NCBI GenBank assembly: GCA_036504235.1
Contig: DASXVN010000045.1
Location: 1-26,396, forward strand
Direction: 5' to 3'
From: Zipacnadum sp036504235
GTDB lineage: Bacteria; Armatimonadota; Zipacnadia; Zipacnadales; Zipacnadaceae
DNA length: 26,396 nucleotides
The notes beneath the pieces are model-generated. The model was given only the letters and a program-made list of their open reading frames with translations, was not told the origin of the DNA and ran no database searches. Made by a program: the position numbers and the translations under genes. Shown here piece by piece: positions 1-5,402 of this stretch. How positions within the stretch are numbered: position 1 is the stretch's first letter; every line of letters begins with the position of its first letter.

Positions 1-11
1 TCCGCCCTCCC

Positions 12-19
12 CTAAATAG
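12..19. repeat. Left target site duplication of the IS1595-family element
   Basis: The octamer CTAAATAG lies immediately outside the left inverted repeat and recurs immediately outside the right one (3282-3289). An 8-bp duplication is the usual size for IS1595-family insertions. The surrounding 12-bp identity (CCCTAAATAGGG on both sides) leaves the exact boundary ambiguous by a couple of bases; I chose the boundary that makes both element ends begin with GGTAAG. Confidence 0.8.
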
Positions 20-43
20 GGTAAGAATACGCTTGACTCACCA
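20..43 (+). repeat. Left terminal inverted repeat
   Basis: The 24 bases starting GGTAAGAATACG are the exact reverse complement of 3258-3281. Homology stops sharply after the final CACCA. Confidence 0.9.
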
Positions 44-84
44 GGTAACACGGTGGGCAAGCCATCCTAAAGGGGAGATTAGAA

Positions 85-339
85 ATGGCTAACTACGCCA
101 AGGACATTACAGCCGCAATCGCAAGAAGCGGAGCAGCCAGCGTCATGCCCTGTCCGGTTGAGTTCCCGGATACGGGAGAGTGGTGCGTCGGATTCGGGAA
201 TCCCAACCCGGAGCCGGAATACGCCGTTACTGTCGCAAGCAGAGATGACGCATTCCGGCTGTGCGAGATTGTTATGGCGATCCTCTTTAACTGCACTGCC
301 CCCAGTCCCGAGGCACTATCCAGGCGGGAGTCCACGTGA
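85..339 (+). CDS. Unknown 84-aa cargo protein of the IS1595 element
   Basis: I do not recognise this protein. It begins MANYAKDITAAIARSG and is preceded by a good ribosome binding site (GGGGAG at 72-77). It is small and soluble, with no membrane segment or signal peptide; the central part is rich in Pro, Gly and aromatic residues and the C-terminal third could be helical. It is the first gene inside the left inverted repeat and converges on the WYL-like gene, their 3' ends overlapping by 53 bp. The overlapping reverse frame also stays open, but the start context favours the + strand reading. It could be a regulator or accessory factor of the element; nothing in the sequence fixes a role. Confidence 0.5.
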   Translation: MANYAKDITAAIARSGAASVMPCPVEFPDTGEWCVGFGNPNPEPEYAVTVASRDDAFRLCEIVMAILFNCTAPSPEALSRREST

Positions 340-607
340 CAAACTCCGCCGGGTCAAACACGTCATCGAGAACAGTCATTGTCTGTATCCGTTCATGGCG
401 AAGCGGTAACGTGTGCTTGCCTGTATCACTCTCATAGTCCCAAACCCAGAAGCGGTCAATGCCGTCGTGTATTTTGCGACCTGGGCCGAAATCCATCGGC
501 GCGCACACTCGGGTAAGATGACACCTATCCTCCTGGGAAAAGAACGTCAGCCTGACCTTCTTCCTGTCGTGTATGGCTTGGATGAAGTCGTCTTTACTGC
601 ACGGCAT
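287..607 (-). CDS. WYL-like small protein carried by the IS1595 element
   Basis: A 106-aa protein on the - strand, starting MPCSKDDFIQAIHDRKKVRL. The start is well supported by AAGGAGG (complement of 615-624 region) about 8 bases upstream. The arrangement of a short helix, a KKVRLTFF strand, a CAPMDFGPGR segment, FWVWDYES, then a RIQTMTVLDDVFDP end resembles the small beta-barrel of WYL domains, which bind ligands or nucleic acids and often act as regulators of defence and mobile loci. There is no separate HTH domain. It is divergent from the transposase gene, with about 120 bp between the 607 start and the transposase -35 box, so it could sense or regulate that promoter. The WYL assignment is by eye and tentative; that it is a real gene is more certain. 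Confidence 0.6.
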   Translation of the reverse strand: MPCSKDDFIQAIHDRKKVRLTFFSQEDRCHLTRVCAPMDFGPGRKIHDGIDRFWVWDYESDTGKHTLPLRHERIQTMTVLDDVFDPAEFVTWTPAWIVPRDWGQCS

Positions 608-719
608 TTGTTACCGCCTCCTTGGGGGGTGAGATCGGCAGCATGCGTTAGTTTCTTCGCTGGAAACCAAGTAGTTCCTGCCCGCCAACCGCAAAAAATT
701 CCTGTCGAACTTACGTATT

Positions 720-735
720 TACGCTTGACACACCA
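720..735 (+). repeat. Internal copy of the terminal-repeat core
   Basis: TACGCTTGACACACCA matches bases 28-43 of the left inverted repeat at 15 of 16 positions, in the same orientation. It contains the transposase -35 box. It may be a transposase binding site for autoregulation or a relic of an older element end. Confidence 0.7.
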
Positions 736-753
736 TGCGGTTTGTGCTACTAT
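725..753 (+). promoter_or_regulatory. Transposase promoter, sigma-70 type
   Basis: TTGACA (725-730), a 17-base spacer and TACTAT (748-753). Transcription would start near 760, only a few bases before the ATG at 763, so the transposase mRNA is probably leaderless or nearly so. The -35 box is embedded in a copy of the terminal-repeat core. Confidence 0.7.
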
Positions 754-762
754 GCATCTACC

Positions 763-1755
763 ATGAAGACGACGGAGCCGCAAACCCTAATCGAGGCAAT
801 CCAGTTCTTCAGCGATCCCGACGTGTGCCGGGAGTTCGTTGCCAACCTGCGTTGGCCGAATGGCGTAATCTGCCCTCGATGCGGCGCGGAGAACCCTTAC
901 TTTCTCCAGAGCCGCAAGGTCTGGAAGTGCCGTAACAAGGAGTGTCACAAGCAGTTCTCCGTCAAGGTTGGCACGATTTTTGAGGATAGCGCCCTCGGCC
1001 TTGATAAGTGGCTTGCTGCTATGTGGATGCTGGTCAATGCCAAGAACGGGGCCTCCAGTCACGAGATCGGGCGCGCCCTGGGCGTGCGGCAGGCTACCGC
1101 TTGGCATATGGGCCACCGGATTCGCGAGGCCATGCAGACGGGGTCTATCGAGAAACTGGGCGGTGAGGTGGAAGCCGATGAGACTTACGTCGGCGGCAAA
1201 CTCGGCAACACCTGGGGTAAGCGTCGGGCCAAGAAGCCCCTCGGCACCGGTGGCGTGGGCAAGGCCATTGTCATGGGCCTGTTAGAGCGGCACGGCGAGG
1301 TGCGGACTTGCGTAATCCCCAACACCAAGCGGGCTACCCTCCACGCCGAGGTGCTGGCCAACGTCAAGTCGGGGTCCACCGTCTACACCGACTTTCTTGC
1401 CTCCTACCGGGGGCTTGATGTAACCTACATCCACCAGATGATTGACCACGCCGAGGCCTACGTCGAGGGCGAGGTCCACACGAACGGCCTGGAGAATTAC
1501 TGGTCTTTGTTCAAGCGGTGCGTCAAGGGAACCTACGTCAGCGTAGACCCCGCGCACCTGTACCGTTACCTGGACGAAGAGAACTTCCGCTTCAACAATC
1601 GCGGCACCAACGACCGCCGAAGGTTTCTCTCCGCGGTGCAGGGAACTGTCGGCAAGCGGCTGACGTATAAAGAACTAATCGGGAGTGAAGCCCCGGCGGG
1701 CTCAGACGGCAATGCCGCGGACGACGGCACAAGTCCATCGCGGTGGCTTTCGTGA
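763..1755 (+). CDS. IS1595-family transposase (zinc ribbon + ISXO2-like DDE domain)
   Basis: A 330-aa transposase that would cut and join the 24-bp ends of this element. Residues 37-61 form a zinc ribbon (C37-x2-C40, C56-x4-C61), followed by an HTH-like region (SSHEIGRALGVRQATAWHMG, about 98-117). The ISXO2-like nuclease fold follows: D139 in GEVEADETYVGGK, D210 in STVYTDFLASYR, and the NGLENYWSLFKRCVKGTY block (E244, K251), then the family's YLDEENFRFNNR signature. Length and all expected motifs are present, so it looks functional. An ATG lies upstream at 742, but it precedes the -10 box of the only good promoter, so I use 763. The next gene begins 14 bp after its stop and may be co-transcribed. 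Confidence 0.93.
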   Translation: MKTTEPQTLIEAIQFFSDPDVCREFVANLRWPNGVICPRCGAENPYFLQSRKVWKCRNKECHKQFSVKVGTIFEDSALGLDKWLAAMWMLVNAKNGASSHEIGRALGVRQATAWHMGHRIREAMQTGSIEKLGGEVEADETYVGGKLGNTWGKRRAKKPLGTGGVGKAIVMGLLERHGEVRTCVIPNTKRATLHAEVLANVKSGSTVYTDFLASYRGLDVTYIHQMIDHAEAYVEGEVHTNGLENYWSLFKRCVKGTYVSVDPAHLYRYLDEENFRFNNRGTNDRRRFLSAVQGTVGKRLTYKELIGSEAPAGSDGNAADDGTSPSRWLS

Positions 1756-1769
1756 AGGAGGCGGGTAAC

Positions 1770-2552
1770 ATGGAAGACGCTCATCTGACCATTCGCATGA
1801 CCAGCGCGCAGCGTTCCGTGCCGCTGGCGTCCTTTATGACGGTCGCCAATAACACGCTTGGGATTCTGACCGATCTCGTTCTTAAACTAGCCGAGGAAGA
1901 CCGAGTCTCTGTTAAGTGGCGCATTGAACAGGCGAGCCTCAATAGTCCTTTGGCTGTAACATTGGTCGGAGCCACTGACCCTAATGGTTTAACCGTGCGT
2001 GACCGAGCGGTTGAACTGTATCTCAACGGGATGATCGCGCTGGAGCGTGAGGCGGAGATGCCCGACTATTTCAATGAACTTTCCCTGAAGAAAGCGCGGG
2101 CCATCGTATCCGTAATGGGGTCCGATGTTACCCAGATTGGATTCTCCTCCAACGGCACATTGGCAGAGCCTACACGACACTTGGCGGCCAATGTCGATTC
2201 TCTTCTGCGGCCAGTAGAGGAATACGCGAGTATTCAAGGTACACTTGAGCGCATTTCTATCCATGAGACAGACGAGTTTGTGGTTTGGGACATCTTCACT
2301 GGTAGGCCGGTAAAATGTCGTTTCGCGCATTCTGACCTTGAACAGGCCAAGGAAGCATTTGGACAGACCGTCATCGTCTACGGCTTGGCTAAGTATAGTC
2401 GCGCGGGCCGGCCGGAGACTATCCAAGTGGAGAAGATTGTCGTTCGGCCCAAGCCTGAGGAACGGGTTCGGTTCAGCGACGTTGAGGGAATAGACATAAC
2501 GAGCGGCGAAGACCCCGCTGAGTACATAGGGAGGATGCGTGACTCCGACTGA
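1770..2552 (+). CDS. Putative antitoxin-like partner of the PIN protein (260 aa)
   Basis: A 260-aa soluble protein of unrecognised family. ATG at 1770 is chosen for its AAGGAGG site eight bases upstream rather than the earlier in-frame ATG at 1743 inside the transposase end. The N-terminal half (to about residue 140) is mixed alpha/beta, with a run of LTDLVLKLAEEDRVSVKWRI type; the C-terminal part (about 150-235) contains a likely small beta-barrel around GTLERISIHETDEFVVWDI and VKCRFAHSDLEQAKEAFG. The stop overlaps the start of the PIN gene by 14 bp, the translational coupling typical of toxin-antitoxin pairs. At this size it is far larger than classic VapB/Phd antitoxins and has no obvious AbrB or RHH motif, so the antitoxin role rests only on position. 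An RNA-binding or transposition-accessory role is also possible. Confidence 0.65.
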   Translation: MEDAHLTIRMTSAQRSVPLASFMTVANNTLGILTDLVLKLAEEDRVSVKWRIEQASLNSPLAVTLVGATDPNGLTVRDRAVELYLNGMIALEREAEMPDYFNELSLKKARAIVSVMGSDVTQIGFSSNGTLAEPTRHLAANVDSLLRPVEEYASIQGTLERISIHETDEFVVWDIFTGRPVKCRFAHSDLEQAKEAFGQTVIVYGLAKYSRAGRPETIQVEKIVVRPKPEERVRFSDVEGIDITSGEDPAEYIGRMRDSD

Positions 2553-3054
2553 GCCTCGTAAGATATACTGGGACTCGAATGTGTTCATCCACCGTATTCA
2601 ACGAACGGAGGATTACATCGTCACGCTTGAGCAGATCACGCAAGCTGCCGAAGCCGGGAAGGCTCAAATTATTACCTCGGCGGTGACGTTGGCCGAGGTA
2701 ATCAAGGACGCAGACGGGAACACACTCAGCGACAGTGACGAGGAACGGATCACTGCACTCTTTGATAATGGTTTCACCATCATTAGGCCATTGGACGGGT
2801 TCATCGGACGGAAGGCGCGGGAATTGGCACGATACTATGGTCTCAAGCCCGTAGATGCGATCCATGCGGCAACCGCAATGGTAACGGAATGTCCAGTAAT
2901 TCACACGTATGACGACAGGCATCTCGGGAAGAAGGACAACCAGATCGGCAATCCGCGAATCCGTATCAAGCATCCGGTTTGGGGAGGGGACATTCGTTTG
3001 CCGTTGCCAGCGCAGATCGAGAAAGAGGCGAAGAATACCGATGACAGCTCCTAA
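2539..3054 (+). CDS. PIN-domain ribonuclease, VapC-like toxin
   Basis: A 171-aa PIN-domain protein, expected to be a metal-dependent RNase. All four acidic active-site positions are visible: D12 in KIYWDSNVFIHRI, E53 in TLAEVIKD, D106 in LKPVDAIHAA and D125/D126 in HTYDDRHLG. The start is GTG at 2539 behind AGGGAGGA; no in-frame ATG precedes the conserved first strand. It overlaps the 260-aa gene upstream (14 bp) and the small basic gene downstream (14 bp), forming a tight three-gene unit. In VapBC-type modules the toxin cleaves tRNA or rRNA and is restrained by the upstream gene product. On a transposon such a module could promote maintenance of the element. The PIN fold and active site are clear; the toxin role is inferred from context. 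Confidence 0.88.
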   Translation: MTPTEPRKIYWDSNVFIHRIQRTEDYIVTLEQITQAAEAGKAQIITSAVTLAEVIKDADGNTLSDSDEERITALFDNGFTIIRPLDGFIGRKARELARYYGLKPVDAIHAATAMVTECPVIHTYDDRHLGKKDNQIGNPRIRIKHPVWGGDIRLPLPAQIEKEAKNTDDSS

Positions 3055-3184
3055 GATGACCGTCCCGCCAGTCTCAGGCGACACGCCCTTCGCGAAGTTC
3101 GAGAACGCGCTCAAGACCGTTCTCCATGCGCCCAAGCCCGAGGCCGCGAAGAAGGGCCAGCGCCGCAAGTCCGCCCCGAAGTAG
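3041..3184 (+). CDS. Small basic protein downstream of the PIN gene (47 aa)
   Basis: A short frame beginning MTAPKMTVPPVSG and ending in a strongly basic tail (KKGQRRKSAPK). Its ATG overlaps the last 14 bp of the PIN gene, so translation is probably coupled; an alternative start is ATG 3056. The middle (TPFAKFENALKTVLHAPKPE) could form one amphipathic helix. The F-x-x-F-x-x-x-L-x-x-V-L pattern followed by a basic tail is seen in many small uncharacterised bacterial proteins. It ends 18 bp before a terminator hairpin, consistent with being the last gene of the cassette. It might be an accessory antitoxin or a nucleic-acid-binding peptide; no function can be assigned. Confidence 0.6.
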   Translation: MTAPKMTVPPVSGDTPFAKFENALKTVLHAPKPEAAKKGQRRKSAPK

Positions 3185-3202
3185 CCGCTTCTCCAAACCA
3201 TG

Positions 3203-3229
3203 AAGGCCAGCGATCACTCGCTGGCCTTT
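3203..3229 (+). terminator. Hairpin terminator at the right end of the IS cargo
   Basis: AAGGCCAGCGA (3203-3213), a 4-base loop and its exact complement (3218-3228), with a short T run (CTTTGTCGTT). It closes the transposase-PIN transcription unit just before the right inverted repeat and would limit read-through into flanking DNA. Confidence 0.75.
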
Positions 3230-3257
3230 GTCGTTGATAGTGACACAAAGACGGGCT

Positions 3258-3281
3258 TGGTGAGTCAAGCGTATTCTTACC
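3258..3281 (-). repeat. Right terminal inverted repeat
   Basis: Exact reverse complement of 20-43 over 24 bp, ending ...TATTCTTACC. Confidence 0.9.
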
Positions 3282-3289
3282 CTAAATAG
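3282..3289. repeat. Right target site duplication
   Basis: CTAAATAG, matching 12-19. Joining the two flanks restores a stretch ending CTCCCCTAAATAGGGGAGG, the same palindromic repeat seen intact at about 26091-26115. Confidence 0.8.
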
Positions 3290-3353
3290 GGGAGGGGGGA
3301 ACGGCAGAGGCTGACGGCGGACCCACCCCGTTTCCTAGAAAAGATGCTGTGCC

Positions 3354-4049
3354 ATGCTCAAGCCGGGAGACATCCTATCCTACCTAGATATGTGCAGAAT
3401 CGAGGGGACCAGTCTCCAGCGAGGCATGAACTTCCGCCTGCGTCCAACCCACAGCGTCGTCCTGATGAGCCAACGGGCGGGGGCGCCATACGCGGACCGA
3501 GTCGAGGAGGAGGGAAGGACCCTAGTCTATGAGGGCCACGATGTGCCTCGGTCCTCCGACGCGCCTGTACCCAAGGAGCTAGACCAACCGGCCATGACAC
3601 CGGGCGGCAAGCCGACACAGAACGGCCTGTTCTCCGCGGCCGCCCACCGACAGCGGCGCGGCACATGCCCCCCGGAGAAGGTGCGAGTCTATGAGAAGAT
3701 CAAGACCGGCATCTGGGTCTACAATGGCGTCTTCGACCTTGTTGACGCTTGGACCGAGAGCAGTCAGGGCAGGCAGGTGTTCAAGTTCCGCCTCGAACTG
3801 AGCGAGAACGAGGTGGCCTCTGACGCGGGCGCCAGCATCGACCTGTCCCACACCAGGATGATCCCGACTCAGGTCAAACTTGAGGTGTGGAAGCGAGATG
3901 GCGGCAAATGCGTTCTGTGCGACAGCACAGACAACCTCCACTTCGACCACGACATTCCCTTCTCCAAAGGCGGGTCATCACTCGTCGCCGCCAACATTCA
4001 GTTAATGTGTGCCCGTCACAACTTAGCGAAGCACGACAACATCCAGTAG
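3354..4049 (+). CDS. SRA-like/HNH endonuclease, McrA-type (putative type IV restriction)
   Basis: A 231-aa two-domain nuclease. Residues about 20-150 (from FRLRPTHSVVLMSQRAGAPY through IWVYNGVFDLVDAWTE) resemble the SRA-like modified-base-reading domain found in ScoMcrA-type proteins: the bound-DNA GH-x-V stretch (EGHDVPRS), a TQNGLFSAAA helix and a VRVYEK..GIWVYNGVF strand pair. Residues 186-231 are a typical HNH nuclease: C186-x2-C189, HFDHD (H196, H199), N214, C219-x2-H222. Such enzymes cut DNA carrying methylated or hydroxymethylated bases and act alone, without a methyltransferase, as here. It lies just outside the IS1595 element; the start context is weak (a GAAAAG stretch upstream), so another start is possible. 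HNH is certain; the modified-DNA specificity is inferred. Confidence 0.8.
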   Translation: MLKPGDILSYLDMCRIEGTSLQRGMNFRLRPTHSVVLMSQRAGAPYADRVEEEGRTLVYEGHDVPRSSDAPVPKELDQPAMTPGGKPTQNGLFSAAAHRQRRGTCPPEKVRVYEKIKTGIWVYNGVFDLVDAWTESSQGRQVFKFRLELSENEVASDAGASIDLSHTRMIPTQVKLEVWKRDGGKCVLCDSTDNLHFDHDIPFSKGGSSLVAANIQLMCARHNLAKHDNIQ

Positions 4050-4283
4050 GAGCTTCCGGCGCGGTTGCGCCGGCCTCACCCAAGGCCCCCTCTCCGGGCA
4101 CTTGGGTACAAGTGCCCGGAGAGGGGGGAACCGGCTGACGGCTAACGGCAGGGCCGGCCTCGCTGCGCTCGTGCGGCCCCTCCGGGGAAACGGCTACGGC
4201 TGACGGCCGGGCGGAGCCCTTCGACAAGCTCAGGACATTCTGCAAGCTCCGCCCCTACGGGAAGGTTCGCGGCTCCGCAACGG
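4050..4283 (+). repeat. Intergenic repeat block: three module types
   Basis: No gene is visible. The block holds a long-stem version of the CCTCACCC...GAGAGGGG module (about 4073-4132, with a GGGCACTTG/CAAGTGCCC stem), the GGCCTCGCTGCGCTCGTGCG module (about 4153-4194), and a GGGCGGAG...CTCCGCCCCTAC hairpin module (about 4204-4260) that is interrupted by a CCCTTCGACAAGCTCAGG element. ACGGC-type linkers join them. Confidence 0.75.
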
Positions 4284-4313
4284 TTGACAGGGTGCGGCGG
4301 TTTTCGCTATTAT
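4284..4313 (+). promoter_or_regulatory. Sigma-70-type promoter of the CDF transporter
   Basis: TTGACA (4284-4289), an 18-base spacer and TATTAT (4308-4313). Transcription would begin near 4320, giving a leader of about 138 bases before the GTG start. Confidence 0.75.
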
Positions 4314-4320
4314 ATGGATA

Positions 4321-4398
4321 GACCAAGCGCCCCGGGAGGGGTTGCCGGGCCTGAGACGCTTTGACTCGGGCAGCGGGATTTCTGGCCCCGTGGGACTG
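4321..4398 (+). promoter_or_regulatory. Structured leader, candidate NiCo (Ni2+/Co2+) riboswitch
   Basis: Between the promoter and the terminator lies a series of small stems: CCCC-GGGA-GGGG (4330-4341), then TTGCCGGGC with a GCCTGAG/CTCGGGC stem (4349-4355 with 4365-4371), then GCGGG...CCCGT (about 4373-4391), then GTGGGACTG (4390-4398). The order hairpin, GCCGGGC, hairpin, hairpin, GTGGGAC-x-G resembles what I remember of the NiCo (czcD) aptamer, which controls cation efflux genes. The last segment is also the 5' arm of the terminator, as an ON-switch needs. A convincing closing P1 helix was not found, so the class assignment is tentative; a regulated leader is more secure. Confidence 0.5.
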
Positions 4399-4435
4399 AT
4401 CGCGTACGCGCGACCCAAGTCCTACGGGGCTTTTT
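4385..4435 (+). terminator. Attenuator-type intrinsic terminator before the CDF gene
   Basis: GCCCCGTGGGACT (4385-4397) pairs with AGTCCTACGGGGC (4418-4430) with a single G-U wobble; an inner TCGCG-TACG-CGCGA stem (4400-4413) extends it, and TTTTT follows (4431-4435). It ends only 22 bases before the start codon, which points to regulated premature termination rather than the end of an upstream gene. Confidence 0.85.
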
Positions 4436-4457
4436 GTCGCTACCAGGAGAGAGAATT

Positions 4458-5402
4458 GTGAGTAGTCCGCAGCAACGCAAAGTTAGGGTCGCTTTACTTT
4501 CCGTGGCCTCGAACACTACCCTCGTGGTGGTCAAGCTCCTCGTGGGGATCGCCATTGGGTCGGTGTCCGTCATCTCGGAAGGGATTCACTCGGGGATGGA
4601 CCTGCTGGCCGCGATCATCGCCTTTTTTGCCGTGCGTACCTCCGGGCAGCCGGAGGACGAGGGGCATCCCTTCGGGCACGGGAAGTTCGAGAACATCTCG
4701 GGCGCCGCGGAGGCGCTGCTCATCTTCGTGGCCGCCGTGTGGATCATCGTCGAGGCCATCCACAAGCTGATGCGGCCCACGGAAATGGAGTCGGCGCCGC
4801 TGGGCGTGGCGGTCATGGCCGCGTCGGTGGGGCTGAACCTGTTCGTCTCCGCGAAGCTGTTCCGCGTGGGGCGCGAGACCGATTCGATGGCCCTGCAGGC
4901 CGACGCCTGGCACCTGCGCACCGACGTGTGGACCTCCGCCGGCGTACTCTCCGGGTTGGGGATCATCTGGATAGCCCGCCGGTTCTTCGGCGTGGAGTTG
5001 CCCTGGCTGGACCCGGTGGCGGCGATCGCGGTGGCGCTGCTGATCGTGCATGCAGCCTGGGAACTGACCCGGGAATCGGTGCGCGACCTGCTGGATGTGG
5101 GCCTGCCGGAGGGGGAGATTGAGTGGATCCGGGAGTACCTGGATGGGCACGAGGCCTCCCACGGCTACCACCACCTGCGCACCCGCAAGGGCGGGGCGAC
5201 GCGGTTCATCGAGTTCCACCTCTTCGTGCCGCCCAGTATGTCGGTGGAGCACTCGCACATGGTCGTCGAGGCGATTGAGGACGACATGTGCGAGCGATTC
5301 CCGCGGGCCCAGGTAACGATCCACGTGGAGCCCGCCGAAGAAGGGCGGGTCTCGGACCGCCGCCGCGCTCCGGCGCCGATCGAGGCTAGTCGGCCCGAGT
5401 GA
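4458..5402 (+). CDS. Cation diffusion facilitator (CDF) metal efflux transporter
   Basis: A 314-aa inner-membrane antiporter exporting divalent metal in exchange for protons. Six membrane segments fill residues about 10-215, with the HD-HD metal site visible: H44/D48 in EGIHSGMDLLA (TM2) and H152/D156 in ADAWHLRTDVWTS (TM5). The hydrophilic GHPFGHGKFEN loop is typical of the family, and residues about 220-300 form the cytoplasmic dimerisation domain (HHLRTRKGGATRFIEFHLFV). GTG 4458, behind AGGAGAGA, is chosen because an upstream in-frame TTG at 4434 lies in the terminator T-run. The gene is preceded by a promoter, structured leader and terminator, suggesting induction by the transported metal; Ni/Co, Zn or Fe are candidates. 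Its 3' end overlaps the convergent M20 peptidase gene by 17 bp. Confidence 0.92.
   Translation: MSSPQQRKVRVALLSVASNTTLVVVKLLVGIAIGSVSVISEGIHSGMDLLAAIIAFFAVRTSGQPEDEGHPFGHGKFENISGAAEALLIFVAAVWIIVEAIHKLMRPTEMESAPLGVAVMAASVGLNLFVSAKLFRVGRETDSMALQADAWHLRTDVWTSAGVLSGLGIIWIARRFFGVELPWLDPVAAIAVALLIVHAAWELTRESVRDLLDVGLPEGEIEWIREYLDGHEASHGYHHLRTRKGGATRFIEFHLFVPPSMSVEHSHMVVEAIEDDMCERFPRAQVTIHVEPAEEGRVSDRRRAPAPIEASRPE

Larger units (their letters stand above)
20..3281 (+). mobile_element. IS1595-family (ISXO2-like) transposon with cargo genes
   Basis: A complete 3262-bp element. It is bounded by perfect 24-bp terminal inverted repeats (20-43 and 3258-3281) and flanked by an 8-bp target duplication. Its contents, left to right, are an unknown 84-aa gene (+), a WYL-like gene (-), an ISXO2-type transposase (+), and a three-gene overlapping cassette with a PIN-domain nuclease (+), closed by a hairpin terminator just inside the right end. 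The DNA is visibly more AT-rich than the chromosomal genes after 4.4 kb, consistent with recent transfer. Ends, genes and target duplication all look intact, so the element may be active. Cargo-bearing members of the IS1595 family are known; this particular cargo combination I do not recognise. Confidence 0.9.

Noticed and set aside
33..61. TTGACT in the left inverted repeat as a promoter for the 84-aa gene
   Set aside because: No acceptable -10 box at 16-18 bases downstream.
413..766. A 117-residue + strand frame opposite the WYL-like gene
   Set aside because: No ribosome binding site; the - strand gene has a strong one, and this frame runs through the transposase promoter.
4153..4194. GACCTCGCTGCGCTCGTGCG module considered as part of a tRNA or small RNA gene
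   Set aside because: It recurs five times in intergenic DNA without cloverleaf pairing, promoter or terminator.
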